DNA of 59,751 nucleotides from JAZGGS01 sp963749485 (GTDB taxonomy: Bacteria > Bacteroidota > Ignavibacteria > Ignavibacteriales > Ignavibacteriaceae). Below, piece after piece: positions 50,159 to 59,751 of this stretch. A program made the position numbers and the translations under genes. Within the stretch, counting starts at the first letter, position 1; every line of letters begins with the position of its first letter. The notes under the pieces are model-generated. The model did not search any database. It had not been told where the DNA came from and was given only the letters and a program-made list of their open reading frames with translations. The stretch spans positions 1 through 59,751 of the forward strand of contig CAVVMV010000030.1 in assembly GCA_963749485.1 (NCBI GenBank). Reading direction: 5' to 3'.

Positions 50159-51376
50159 ATGAAAAAAATAAAAAAATCATCCGCAGGAATAAAAGGAGAA
50201 AGTGTTCGCTCCGATTGTTATATGGAATTAGAGTTAAAAGAAAGAGGTGGAATAAAACTAAATCTTCAAAGTAAAGTTGAATCGATGTATGGGGATTCCA
50301 TCCGTGAATTGATTCTTGAAATGTGCAAATTTTTTAATCTTAAAAATGTAAAGATTAAAGTTGAAGATTACGGCGCGCTTCCATTCACACTTGCAGCCAG
50401 ATTTGAAACAGCAATTAAGAAAGCGTTACCGCGAACGAAAAAAGAATACCTGCTTCCCTTTTCAAAAAAATCAACATACAAATCAACCAAAAACAGATTA
50501 AGAAGAAGCCGTCTTTATCTGCCCGGAAATGAACCAAAGTATTTTGTTAATGCCGGGTTGCACAATCCTGATGGAATTATTTTGGATTTAGAAGATAGTG
50601 TTTCTCCTGCTCAAAAAGATGCTGCACAATTAGTAGTGAGAAATGCTCTTCGCTCAGTTGATTTCTGTAGCAGTGAAAGAATGGTGAGAATAAATCAACT
50701 TCCAAAAGGTTTAGATGATTTGAAATTTATTGTTCCTCACAATGTTCATGTTATTCTTATTCCTAAAGTAGAATCAGCAGAGCAGGTAAAATCTGTTGAA
50801 GAAGTAGTTTTGAGAATTAAAAAAGAACAGAAAATTACGAATGATATCTACTTTATGCCAATTATAGAGAGTGCACTTGGAGTAATTAAAGCATACGAGA
50901 TTGCTTCTGCATCAAATTATAATTGTGCATTGGCAATCGGGTTGGAAGATTACGCTGCAGATCTCGGCACACAAAGAACTGATGAAGGCAAGGAAAGTTT
51001 TTTTGCAAGAAGTATGGTTGTTAACGCTACCAGGGCTGCTGGCATTCAACCGATTGATTCGGTTTATTCTGATGTTGCAAATATGGAAGGATTAAAAGAG
51101 AGTGTTGTTGAAGCTAAATCCTTAGGATTTGAAGGAAAAGGATGTATTCATCCAAGACAGGTTAAAGTTGTGCACGAAGCATTCGCACCAACTGATGAAG
51201 AAATCAGTAAAGCTAAAAAGATTATTCAAGCATTTGAAGATGCAGAGAAAAAAGGATTGGGTGTTGTTTCAGTTGGCAGCAAAATGATTGATCCGCCTGT
51301 GGTTAAACGAGCACTTAAAACTATCAATCTTGCAATATTGAATAATATGATCAGCAAGGATTGGAGAAAGAAATGA
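50159..51376 (+). CDS. citrate lyase acyl carrier protein - beta subunit fusion (CitD-CitE)
   Basis: Two citrate lyase subunits in one 405-residue chain. Residues 1-90 match CitD (gamma, acyl carrier): AGIKGESVRSDCYMELEL, IKLNLQSKVESMYGDSIREL and VEDYGALPFTLAARFETAI, with Ser15 or Ser18 as the probable site for the phosphoribosyl-dephospho-CoA group. Residues about 113-400 match CitE (beta, citryl-ACP lyase): RRSRLYLPGNEPKYFV, DGIILDLEDSVSPAQKDAA, FMPIIESALGVIKAYEIA and GFEGKGCIHPRQVKVVHEAF. In most bacteria citD and citE are separate genes. The stop overlaps the citF ATG (ATGA). Citramalate lyase is the close alternative. Confidence 0.87.
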   Translation: MKKIKKSSAGIKGESVRSDCYMELELKERGGIKLNLQSKVESMYGDSIRELILEMCKFFNLKNVKIKVEDYGALPFTLAARFETAIKKALPRTKKEYLLPFSKKSTYKSTKNRLRRSRLYLPGNEPKYFVNAGLHNPDGIILDLEDSVSPAQKDAAQLVVRNALRSVDFCSSERMVRINQLPKGLDDLKFIVPHNVHVILIPKVESAEQVKSVEEVVLRIKKEQKITNDIYFMPIIESALGVIKAYEIASASNYNCALAIGLEDYAADLGTQRTDEGKESFFARSMVVNATRAAGIQPIDSVYSDVANMEGLKESVVEAKSLGFEGKGCIHPRQVKVVHEAFAPTDEEISKAKKIIQAFEDAEKKGLGVVSVGSKMIDPPVVKRALKTINLAILNNMISKDWRKK

Positions 51377-52927
51377 AATTAGTAAAAAATGCAGCTGGAA
51401 GATTAGTTCCAACAGAAGTTAATGGGAATGAACTAGATTCCATTTCAAGGAATTAATAAATTTAAACCGACTGGAAACAAAGCAAAACCTCCAATTAGAA
51501 GTTGCAAAGATTTTCCAGCTGATGGAAATAAAGTTGTTAAGGATTTAAAGACAGCTCTTAAAAAAGCAGGTTTGAAAGATGGGATGACGATCTCAACACA
51601 TCATCATTTGCGCAATGGCGATGTTGTTACGAACATACTGTTTGATGTGATTAAAGAAATGGGAATAAAAAACATCAGATGGTTTCCTTCTGCTTCATTC
51701 CCTGTTCATTCGCAATTAATAAAATATTTGGAAGATGGAACAATTCACCATATTGAAGGAAGTATGAATGGACCGCTTGGCAAATTTGCTTCCGAAGGGA
51801 AAATGAAAGGCGTTGGAGTTTTGCGATCTCACGGCGGAAGATACCAGGCTGTGCAGGATGGAGATGTTCATATTGATATTGCGGTGATAGCAGCACCAAC
51901 CGCTGATCCATTTGGTAATGCAACCGGCGATCGCGGACCATCAGGCTGCGGTTTGCTTGGATTTGCTCTTGGTGATTCAGAATACGCTGACCGGGTTATA
52001 GCTGTTACTGATAATCTTGTTCCGTTCCCCTGTGTGCCATGGCAAGTTCAAGGGAACAATGTTGACTTTGTTGTTGAGGTCGATTCACTCGGCGATCCGG
52101 AAAAAATTGTATCGGGAACAACACAGATTACTAATTCACCAGATAGATTATTAATTGCAGAGCATATTGCCGATTTTATTGAAGCAGCAGGTATAATAAA
52201 AGATGGATTTTCACTTCAAGCAGGTTCAGGTGGAATAAACCTAGCCTTCCTTCTTTTTTTAAAAGAGAAAATGAAACAAAAAAATGTTAAAGCCCGATTT
52301 ATGCGAGGTGGTAGTACAAAGTATCTTGTTGAAATGCTTGAAGAAGGATTAACTGATTATATTCTTGATGGACAAACTTTCGATCTTGAAGGTGTGAGGA
52401 GTATACGTGAAAATGTAAATCATGTTAACACTTCGCCGTTTACCAGTTATAATTTTCATGGTAAAGGTAATTTTGCCTCTATGGTTGATGTTGCAGTACT
52501 TGGTGCAACTGAAGTTGATGTGAATTTTAATGGCAATGTTTGTACCCACTCCGATGGTTATTTATTGCATGGAATTGGAGGATGGCAAAACTGTCTTTAC
52601 TCAAAGTGTGCCATTTTAGCTATTCCATCTTTCAGAGATAGGATACCAGTTATTGTTGATAAAGTAACTACACTTGTTGGACCAGGTGAATTGATTGATG
52701 TAATTGTAACTGAAAGAGGGATTGCAATTAATCCAATCAGAAAAGATCTAATTAAAGCAACTAGAAATTCTGGTCTTCCCATAAAAACAATTCATCAACT
52801 AAAGAATGAAGTTGATGAGATTTGCGGTAAACCTGTCAAACCTAAAGTTGATAAAAACAAAGTTGTGGCAATAATTAAATGGGTTGATGGAACTGTGCTG
52901 GATTCGGTTTTTAAAGTTATTTCTTAA
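51373..52927 (+). CDS. citF: citrate lyase alpha subunit (citrate CoA-transferase), one frame break
   Basis: CitF exchanges the acetyl group on the acyl carrier for citrate, forming citryl-ACP that CitE then cleaves to oxaloacetate and acetyl-ACP. The ATG overlaps the CitDE stop. The first 24 codons (KLVKNAAGRLVPTEVNG) join, after removing one T near 51441, to DPFQGINKFKPTGNKAKPP. Typical motifs follow: GMTISTHHHLRNGDVV, GRYQAVQDGDVHIDIAV, FSLQAGSGGINLAF and VNFNGNVCTHSDGYLLHGIG. Length is about 517 residues, as in CitF. The prosthetic-group and activation genes citC, citX and citG are not in the window. It is the last gene of the operon and converges on the PEGA gene. Confidence 0.92.
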
Positions 52928-52960
52928 TTCTACTGGATCCTTTGTCATTGGATGATAAAA

Positions 52961-54448
52961 TTATTCCATTTTAAACTTATTCAGTCCTCCACCGAAGGTA
53001 GCTATCCAAATAATATTTCCCTGGTTTGCAATATCCTGAATATTGTTATTGGATAGTAATGAATTTTGAGTGTTATAATTTGCGACATTATTATTCTCAT
53101 CGTAGAGAATTAAACCTTCTGTAGTACTAATCCATTTACCATTTGTCAATTTATTAATATTAATACTATTAATCTTAATTGTTGCCGTACCCGGGAATAA
53201 ACTTGTAAACATACTTCCATTATAGAAGGAAACGCCACCGCGAGTTGTTCCTGTTGAAAGGTGTCCAAACCAGATATTATTATTCATATCAACTTCCACG
53301 GCAGAAATTCTATTGGTAGGAAAGTTATTAGGTGTATCAATAAATTCTGTAAATATATTATTCTCCCACGAAAGAATTCCATAACTATTTGATCCTAACC
53401 AAACTGTGTTGTTTAAATCTATAGCTAAATCTGTGACCCACAGAAATTCAAATTGAGCCGAGCTATAGTTAAATACTTCCCAATTTATACCATCAAAACT
53501 AGCAAATCCATTATTTGTTCCAATCCAGGCAATGCCACTTTGATCAAATTTTATTGTGTTAACATCATTATTCGGTAATTCAGAATTGGATGTATTAAAA
53601 ACATTCCAGGTTGATCCGTTAAAAATTGCTAAGCCCGAAGGAGTGCCTATCCAGATTTCATTTGAGGTTGAAACAGACACGCAGTTAATCTGGTTCGATG
53701 GAATTCCCGAATTCGAAGTATTAAAATTCACGAAATTAGTTTCATCAAATTTTATTAAACCAACATCTGAACTTCCAATCCATTTTATCCCATTAAAATC
53801 AACTGCAATTGAAGTTAATAAATTTGATTGTATATCGGAATTGGATGTTTGAAAATCAACCCATACTGATGTATCTCTTAATGCTACGCTAAAATTTCTT
53901 GTAATGCTGCTTTCAACTAAAACATTTATTTCACTATCCCTGTAATTATTCAATTTAAATTTAGCCTTATAAAGCCCGGGTAATACTCCATAAAGTGTAT
54001 CGGGTGTTACTCTGTTCAAAGAAGAATCATTTAAAGAAATACTGGCACCTGCCGGTAGAGTAAACAAAATTAAATTCCCATACATTGATGGATTAGAAAA
54101 GTAATCAATGTTTAAGTCACTGCGTGCATCTCTATCAAGCTGAACTGTAACAGAAGTATCTTTAAAGTATTGAAGTTTAAGAGTTATCTCATAAGCATCC
54201 GGATTTAAAAATGTTAAACTATCTGGTGTTAATCTTCCTGTATTTCTACCATTCTGGAAGATTGTGGCACCAGCTGGGCTGGAGGAAATATTTATAACGC
54301 CCATAGATGGATCTGGTTCAACAGGACTCCTCGAAACTTCCTTTTCACATCCAAAAATTAAAAGAAGTAGAGCTGGAAATACAATAAAAACTTGCTTTAA
54401 ACAATTGTGAAATTTGTTGATCATATATCTTTGAATTTTATTAATCAT
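52961..54448 (-). CDS. lipoprotein with PEGA domains and two-component-regulator beta-propeller
   Basis: A 495-residue exported lipoprotein. The signal VFIVFPALLLLIFGC ends in a lipobox Cys near residue 34. Two PEGA-type domains follow (INISSSPAGATIFQNGRNTG and LFTLPAGASISLNDSSLNRV). Residues about 195-490 form six or seven propeller blades of the reg_prop type (IAVDFNGIKWIGSSDVGLIK, VSTSNEIWIGTPSGLAIF, IKFDQSGIAWIGTNNGFASF). Such propellers usually sit in hybrid sensor kinases; here there is no kinase. The ATG overlaps the stop of the DUF4249 gene (TGATG), so it is the third gene of the TonB-receptor operon. Confidence 0.82.
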   Translation of the reverse strand: MINKIQRYMINKFHNCLKQVFIVFPALLLLIFGCEKEVSRSPVEPDPSMGVINISSSPAGATIFQNGRNTGRLTPDSLTFLNPDAYEITLKLQYFKDTSVTVQLDRDARSDLNIDYFSNPSMYGNLILFTLPAGASISLNDSSLNRVTPDTLYGVLPGLYKAKFKLNNYRDSEINVLVESSITRNFSVALRDTSVWVDFQTSNSDIQSNLLTSIAVDFNGIKWIGSSDVGLIKFDETNFVNFNTSNSGIPSNQINCVSVSTSNEIWIGTPSGLAIFNGSTWNVFNTSNSELPNNDVNTIKFDQSGIAWIGTNNGFASFDGINWEVFNYSSAQFEFLWVTDLAIDLNNTVWLGSNSYGILSWENNIFTEFIDTPNNFPTNRISAVEVDMNNNIWFGHLSTGTTRGGVSFYNGSMFTSLFPGTATIKINSININKLTNGKWISTTEGLILYDENNNVANYNTQNSLLSNNNIQDIANQGNIIWIATFGGGLNKFKME

Positions 54449-55419
54449 CAGTCGTCATTAAAAATAAAATTGTAACCAAATGATTCAATAAAGTTCTGTT
54501 GAAACTTAATTGAGGAATAGTTTTTCTTAATGTATGAACCAAAGATTCCTAATCCCCCTTGAATATTTGTATAATCAGCAGTATTGAGTGTAACGGTAAG
54601 GTCGTTTAGCGACTGACTTGTGGAGGAGGCATATCTTGATAACTCCGTATCAAATGCTAATAAATTAATTTGTGGTGTTTGAAACACGGTATAGTTTTGT
54701 TTGTTGGGATCTCCTTCTGAGATTTTTTCAAGAGTTTGTGTAATCGATTCCATTGAAAAAACCACACTTGTTCTGTTTGATGCTTCAGGATATACTGGTT
54801 CAATGTTTCCATTACTCGATATATATTTTAATGGAACTTCGATTGTTTTCAATTCTGAAATCCCATTTATTATCTGCAAATATTTTATCTCAAATTTGGG
54901 CAAATAATATGCTCCCTGTTCACTGGCAGCCCAAATAAAATTAACGAATTCAGAATTAACGGGAGGAATAATAACATCGCTCTCATTGCTAAAAATAATA
55001 GCCTTTGGGGTAACTGAGGAAGCAAACAATCTTCTTCCATTTGGCAGCAGCACCTCAATTTCAATTTCTTCCTGTGGGCTAATCTTAAATTTATCATTAT
55101 AATAAAATCTGAATGGTTCTGTGTACCTCGATGTATCCGTTCTTGTTTCTGAAGAATCACTTAGTACATAAACAGAATCATTGTACCACACTCTAATATC
55201 TGCTCCAACAATTGAAGGATCGATTGTATATGAATTTGGATCGGGTTGATCTGGTAAATAATTATGAGATAAAACTGCTGTTTGAATAGTAGTATCACTT
55301 CGCAATAAGCAGGTTAAGGCATACTTATCCTGAAATTCTGCATATGGAGAAAAATCTGCATCACAGGAAACAAAAAGAGGAATTGAGATTAGCACCAGTA
55401 TTAATAATTTGTTAATCAA
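54448..55419 (-). CDS. DUF4249 lipoprotein
   Basis: A 323-residue lipoprotein with signal LLILVLISIPLFVSC (Cys near 19) and the DUF4249 pattern SPYAEFQDKYALTCLLRSDT, GADIRVWYNDSVYVLSDSSE and a strand-rich body ending FIESFGYNFIFNDD. In Bacteroidota DUF4249 genes are commonly next to a TonB-dependent receptor and may serve as its surface partner. Here the start overlaps the receptor stop by four bases (ATGA). Intact. Ligand unknown. Confidence 0.85.
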   Translation of the reverse strand: MINKLLILVLISIPLFVSCDADFSPYAEFQDKYALTCLLRSDTTIQTAVLSHNYLPDQPDPNSYTIDPSIVGADIRVWYNDSVYVLSDSSETRTDTSRYTEPFRFYYNDKFKISPQEEIEIEVLLPNGRRLFASSVTPKAIIFSNESDVIIPPVNSEFVNFIWAASEQGAYYLPKFEIKYLQIINGISELKTIEVPLKYISSNGNIEPVYPEASNRTSVVFSMESITQTLEKISEGDPNKQNYTVFQTPQINLLAFDTELSRYASSTSQSLNDLTVTLNTADYTNIQGGLGIFGSYIKKNYSSIKFQQNFIESFGYNFIFNDD

Positions 55420-57660
55420 ATTTCCACCTTTATAACAGCAGTTACCATTAATGGAAGCATATTAACACGCTCCCCGGTTTCCCTATCATAATAAAAAATA
55501 TTTTCGCGATTGTAGGCATTGATAACATCTACACCCAACATTAGTTTTAAGGAAGAAATTTGAACACGTTTAGATACGCTAAAATCTAACCTGTGATAAG
55601 CCGGGAGTCTGCCAAGATTTCTATCTCCGAGGATTGTAAATGGATTGAATTCACCTACTCCCTGCCCTACATTATTCAAGATTTTGAAGATAAAACTTAT
55701 CGTAGTAACCAATTAATTCTGTAAATGGTAATCCTGAATTATAATTCCAGATACTGCTGGCAATCCAACCATCTCCTAAATTAAATTCTAAAAGAAAATT
55801 TAAAGCATGACGCGAATCATAATTTGGATAATAAATATAATTATCAATTTCTTTATAAGCCCAACTCAAAGTATAAGTTGAAGATAACCTTACGGGATCC
55901 AATCCGTAACCTATTTTAAACTCCCAACCATAAGATTCTCCCTTTCCCGCAATTAAATCAGGATCAGATTCAACAAATTTCTTATCATTAATTATTGGGA
56001 GATGATGAAGAATTTTATAGTATCCTTCAACAAGAAGATTTAAATTATGTAGAATCTGAATATCAGCACCTATTCCATAATGTATCGCACTAGATGGAGA
56101 TAAATATTCCGGTATGATGATCCAGGGTTCAAAAATTGATATAACTTCATTTTCATCAGAAAGCGTTGTGAGCTCTTGTTGAAAAATTCCCCAGGCTCCC
56201 TTTAAAGATATTTCAGGTGTCAGCCTATAGGTCAGATTAATCCTTGGTTCAAAAACACCATCTCCATTATTTGTTAATCCTGTAACATTATATCTCGATC
56301 CGACATCCAATCCAAAGTCATCCCATCTTAAAAATTTATATTTTGAATAAATACTAACATTGGCGGCAAACTTTTCCACGCTTGAATTTACTCCCAGGGC
56401 GTTTTGTAAAAACAGTTTGGTATCAATCGCCTGCAATTTTATTCCCAATCCTAATTCATCTCTATTATCGTAAACAACATTAATATCAAACTTGATTTTT
56501 AAATCGTCAACCTCATTTTTTCTTGGTTTAATATTACTTTCATTTGCTATACTTTCACCATTAAATTTACTATATGAAACGCCAAACCTGGAAAAAATTG
56601 GAACATCGTAAACCTGAAGCCATTCAAAACCAATTGCTCCGTTGCTCCAATTAATTGATTCTCTTGCTGGATCATCATACTTGAGGTCGTCTTTACTTGT
56701 ATATCCGAACAAAACGAATTTTGCATTATTAAGTAGATCGGGGGTAGAATAATTTAATTTAAAGGATAAATCATAAAAGTCAACCGGTAATACTTTATCA
56801 TTTAAATAGTTTTTAAGAATTTCATTTGAATAACTTTTTCTTCCCGTTAATATAAATGAACCATTTGGAATTGGTCCTTCAACCAACGCTTTGGCTGTTA
56901 AAAAACTTGCACTTCCTTTAAAACTAAATCTTTTTTTATTTCCATCTTTTGATATTACACTTAGTACTGAAGATAACCGACCGCTATATTCTGCAGGAAA
57001 ACCACCTTTATAAAATTCAACAGTGTTAATCATTTCAGGATCAACCGCACTAAATAATCCGAGTGCATGAAAAGGATTATATATATCTATACCGTTTACC
57101 TGCACAAGGTTTTGATCGCTGGAACCGCCTCGAACATAATACCTTGCGGAAATATCTCCAGTAGATCTTACACCGGCTAAAAATTGTATTGATTTGAAAA
57201 GATCACTCTCAACTCCTTTTGGCAGCACTTCTAATTCTTTAATTGAAATTCTTTCAAGACTAAGATCGGTTGAATTTTCCCTTATAATTTTCTCACCTAT
57301 TTTTTCAATAGTCTGGAGTTCAATACTTAGTGGAACAAGCTCAATATTTACCTGGGTTATTTTTCCCGGCAAAATATCTACTTTAATAACTTTGGTCTTG
57401 TAACCAACGTAAGAAATCAACGCATCAAATTGCCTGTTGGCGGGTAAATTGTTTATTAAAAACAATCCTCTTTCATTTGTAGGAGCACCTACATTTAATT
57501 CTTCTATATAAACATTGCTAAAAACTAAAGCTTCACCACTGGTAGAATCGGTTACAAAACCTCGCAGCTTGCCATATTCCTGCGCTAAAACCGGATTAGA
57601 AAAAATAAGGATTACAAGTGAAGTTACAAGTAGGAAACAGAAGGAGAATATTTTTGGCAT
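55416..57660 (-). CDS. TonB-dependent receptor with carboxypeptidase-like N-domain, one frame break
   Basis: An outer-membrane transporter of about 748 residues. Signal peptide to SNPVLAQ, then a CarboxypepD_reg-like domain (GKLRGFVTDSTSGEALVFSN, residues 27-115), the plug (LFKSIQFLAGVRSTGDISAR, YYVRGGSSDQNLVQVNGIDI, NPFHALGLFSAVDPEMINTV) and the barrel. Removing one base near 55690 restores the C-terminal strands, ending NIFYYDRETGERVNMLPLM and VTAVIKVEI. Many such receptors in this phylum ignore classical iron siderophores; the ligand is unknown. Operon: receptor, DUF4249, PEGA-propeller lipoprotein. No TonB/ExbBD in view. Confidence 0.92.
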
Positions 57661-57781
57661 TAAGATGACAGCAAAGTAACTTATAAATTAATTGATTTTA
57701 ATTGGGAGTCAAATATATGCGTTTTATTTATGAATTCACACACTAATTTACTCGCTCAGTGAGTGGTAAAGGAGGAATAAT

Positions 57782-59673
57782 TTATTCAGCTAAAGTTGAA
57801 ATATTTCCCGGATCTATACCAAGTGCTTTTGCTTTAAGCACTCTGCGCATAATTTTTCCGCTTCTTGTTTTAGGGAGCGATTCAACAACTTCAATATGTT
57901 CCGGTTTTGCAATTGGTCCCATTTCGTGTCCAACATGTTTTCTTAACTCTTCAACAAGCTGGTCACTTCGCTCATACCCTGATCGTAAAATTACAAAAGC
58001 GTGAATTGCATTTCCTTTTACATCATGCGGTAATGCAATTGCAGCAGCTTCTGCAACAGCAGCATGACTCACTAGTGCACTTTCAATTTCAGCACTGCCT
58101 AAACGATAACCGGATACTTTTATAACGTCATCAACTCTACCAATAATCCAGTAGTATCCATCTTCATCTCTTTTGGCAGAATCACCGGTTAAGTACATTC
58201 CTTTATACTTACTCCAGTATTGTTCAACAAACCTCTCCTTATCGTTCCAAATTGTTCTGAAGCATTGATGGCCAGGGATTTTTTATTACAAGGTAACCTT
58301 CTTCTCCATCTTTTACGGGATTACCTTTTTCATCCAATATATCCATCTTTAAACCGGGAAATGGTTTTGTACCGGAACCAGGTTTAAGCGGAACACAAGG
58401 CATTGGAGTTATCATAAACATTCCGGTTTCAGTTTGCCACCAGGTATCCATTATCGGGCACTTCTCATCTCCAATAACTTTGTGATACCATCTCCAGGCT
58501 TCCGGGTTTATCGGTTCGCCAACACTGCCGAGTAATCTTAATGAAGAAAGATCGTGACGATTTGGCCAGGCTTCACCAAAACGCATTAATCCACGGATGG
58601 CTGTTGGTGCAGTGTAGAGAATATTAATTCCATATTTTTCAATCATCTGCCACCAGCGGCTTGGATAAGGATATGTAGGAGCACCTTCGTACATAAATGA
58701 AGTTGTTCCGGTTAACAAAGGACCATAAACAATGTAACTGTGTCCTGTAATCCATCCCGGATCGGCAGCACACCAAAATCTATCTTCTTCGTGAATATCA
58801 AAAACATATTTTAAAGTGGTATAAGTTCCAACCATATAACCGCCGTGCACATGTAAAATTGCTTTTGGTTTACCTGTTGTGCCGGAAGTGTAAAGAAGAA
58901 ATAATGGATCTTCAGAATCCATCATTTCTACATTTTCATCGTTGCTCGCAATTGGCAGCGACATAAGATCGTGGTACCACATATCCCTTCCGTCTTCCAT
59001 ATTAATTTCCTGCCCTGTTCTTTTAACAACCACAACACTTTCAACCGTTGCTGCACGCTGTAGTGCTTCATCCGAAATTTTTTTTAGTTCAACAATTTTT
59101 CCACGCTGGAATGCGCCATCGGCAGTAATTAAAACTTTCGACTGGCTGTCTTCAATTCTTTCGTGTAAAGCTTCAACAGAAAAACCGCCGTAAACAACCG
59201 AGTGAATTGCACCAATACGAGCAGTAGGCAAGCATAGCAATTACTATTTCAGGTAATCCTGCCCATATAAATAGTAACTCGGTCTCCTTTTTTTACGCCT
59301 AGACTTTTAAGAACATTAGCAAACTTTTTAACATCTCGGTGCAATGCAAAATAAGAGAAGGATTTGAACTCACCCTTCTCCCCTTCCCATATTAATGCTA
59401 GTTTGTTTCTCCTTGCAGAATCAAGATGAACATCCAGACAGTTGTAGCAAATATTTGTTTTACCTTCAGTAAACCATTTAAAGAATGGTTTATTTGAATT
59501 TTCTAATACCTTATTCCATTTCTGGAACCAATTCAATTTTTTGCTTCTTTTGCCCAAAATCCTTCATAGTCTTCTTCAGCAAAATTGTAAAGTTCATCGC
59601 ATTTTGCGTTAGCATGATTAATTACTTCTTCGGTAGGATAAAAAACATCGCCGGAAAATTTTTCATCAGGCAT
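57782..59673 (-). CDS. acs: acetyl-CoA synthetase (AMP-forming), frame broken four times
   Basis: Acs activates acetate with ATP to acetyl-CoA. From ATG 59673 it reads PDEKFSGDVFYPTEEVINHA and FWAKEAKKLNWFQKW, then WFTEGKTNICYNCLDVHL, ARIGAIHSVVYGGFS, the ATP loop LFLLYTSGTTGKPKAILHVH, DPGWITGHSYIVYGPLL, WWQTETGMFMITP and the regulatory Lys in LPKTRSGKIMRRVLK. Frame changes near 59545 (one A missing from a run), 59262, 59230 and 58235 are needed; length is then about 630 residues, close to the norm. It may recapture the acetate released by citrate lyase encoded 5 kb away. Confidence 0.94.
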
Positions 59674-59751
59674 AGAATTTCTCCATAAAATTAATTGTCA
59701 ATCCTCAAAAATTGATTGGGAAGTTAAGGGTAGAATGATTTATAATCAATA

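Overview
The window is an AT-rich bacterial chromosome segment, almost wall-to-wall genes. It looks like a free-living member of the Bacteroidota/Chlorobiota (FCB) branch, most like the Ignavibacteria. The grounds are the type IX secretion translocon SprA next to its regulator PorX, a TonB-dependent receptor paired with a DUF4249 lipoprotein, a short primary sigma factor (286 codons), an LpxH-type lipid A enzyme, several outer-membrane lipoproteins and an HpnCDE squalene cluster. I cannot place it more exactly from sequence alone. There is no prophage, CRISPR array or insertion sequence.

Layout. 1-5 kb: ruvB start (cut by the window edge), an acyltransferase-like membrane protein, and an Hsp20 / DnaK / Hsp20 heat-shock group. 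5-10 kb: birA-coaX on the plus strand meeting panC-accD-DUF1573-tsaB-tsaE on the minus strand. 10-19 kb: porX and the very long sprA. 19-22 kb: hpnC-hpnD-hpnE. 22-32 kb: a STAS protein, tRNA-Leu(CAG), PBP1A, LpxH-like, an M1 peptidase, glgC, uvrC and an L,D-transpeptidase. 32-40 kb: a B12-binding radical SAM protein, the sigma factor, a NhaC antiporter with an unusual N-terminal extension, and the SRP RNA. 40-44 kb: a solitary DNA methyltransferase and a large hybrid histidine kinase. 44.6-53 kb: a plus-strand operon of isocitrate dehydrogenase, HD protein, aconitase-type hydratase, MmgE/PrpD protein, CitD-CitE fusion and CitF. 53-59.7 kb: a TonB receptor / DUF4249 / PEGA-propeller operon and acs.

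The most interesting part is the citrate operon. It encodes a possible route between 2-oxoglutarate and acetate plus oxaloacetate through a bacterial-type (non-ATP) citrate lyase whose acyl-carrier and beta subunits are fused. Its spacers and one of its genes are full of short repeats. Two copies of a small palindrome lie inside the aconitase reading frame in the same phase and add the octapeptide pattern D-L-P-x-G-x-A-G. A third copy lies just before the MmgE/PrpD gene, inside what looks like the remnant start of a second copy of that gene. Other hairpin repeats fill the remaining spacers.

Over twenty genes, many of them housekeeping, are broken by single-base frame changes. Nearly every one is repaired by removing one base. 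I read this as insertion-type errors in a long-read assembly, not true gene decay, and give such genes one span with the break positions noted. Gene ends are reliable where the sequence resumes in frame; several starts are not.
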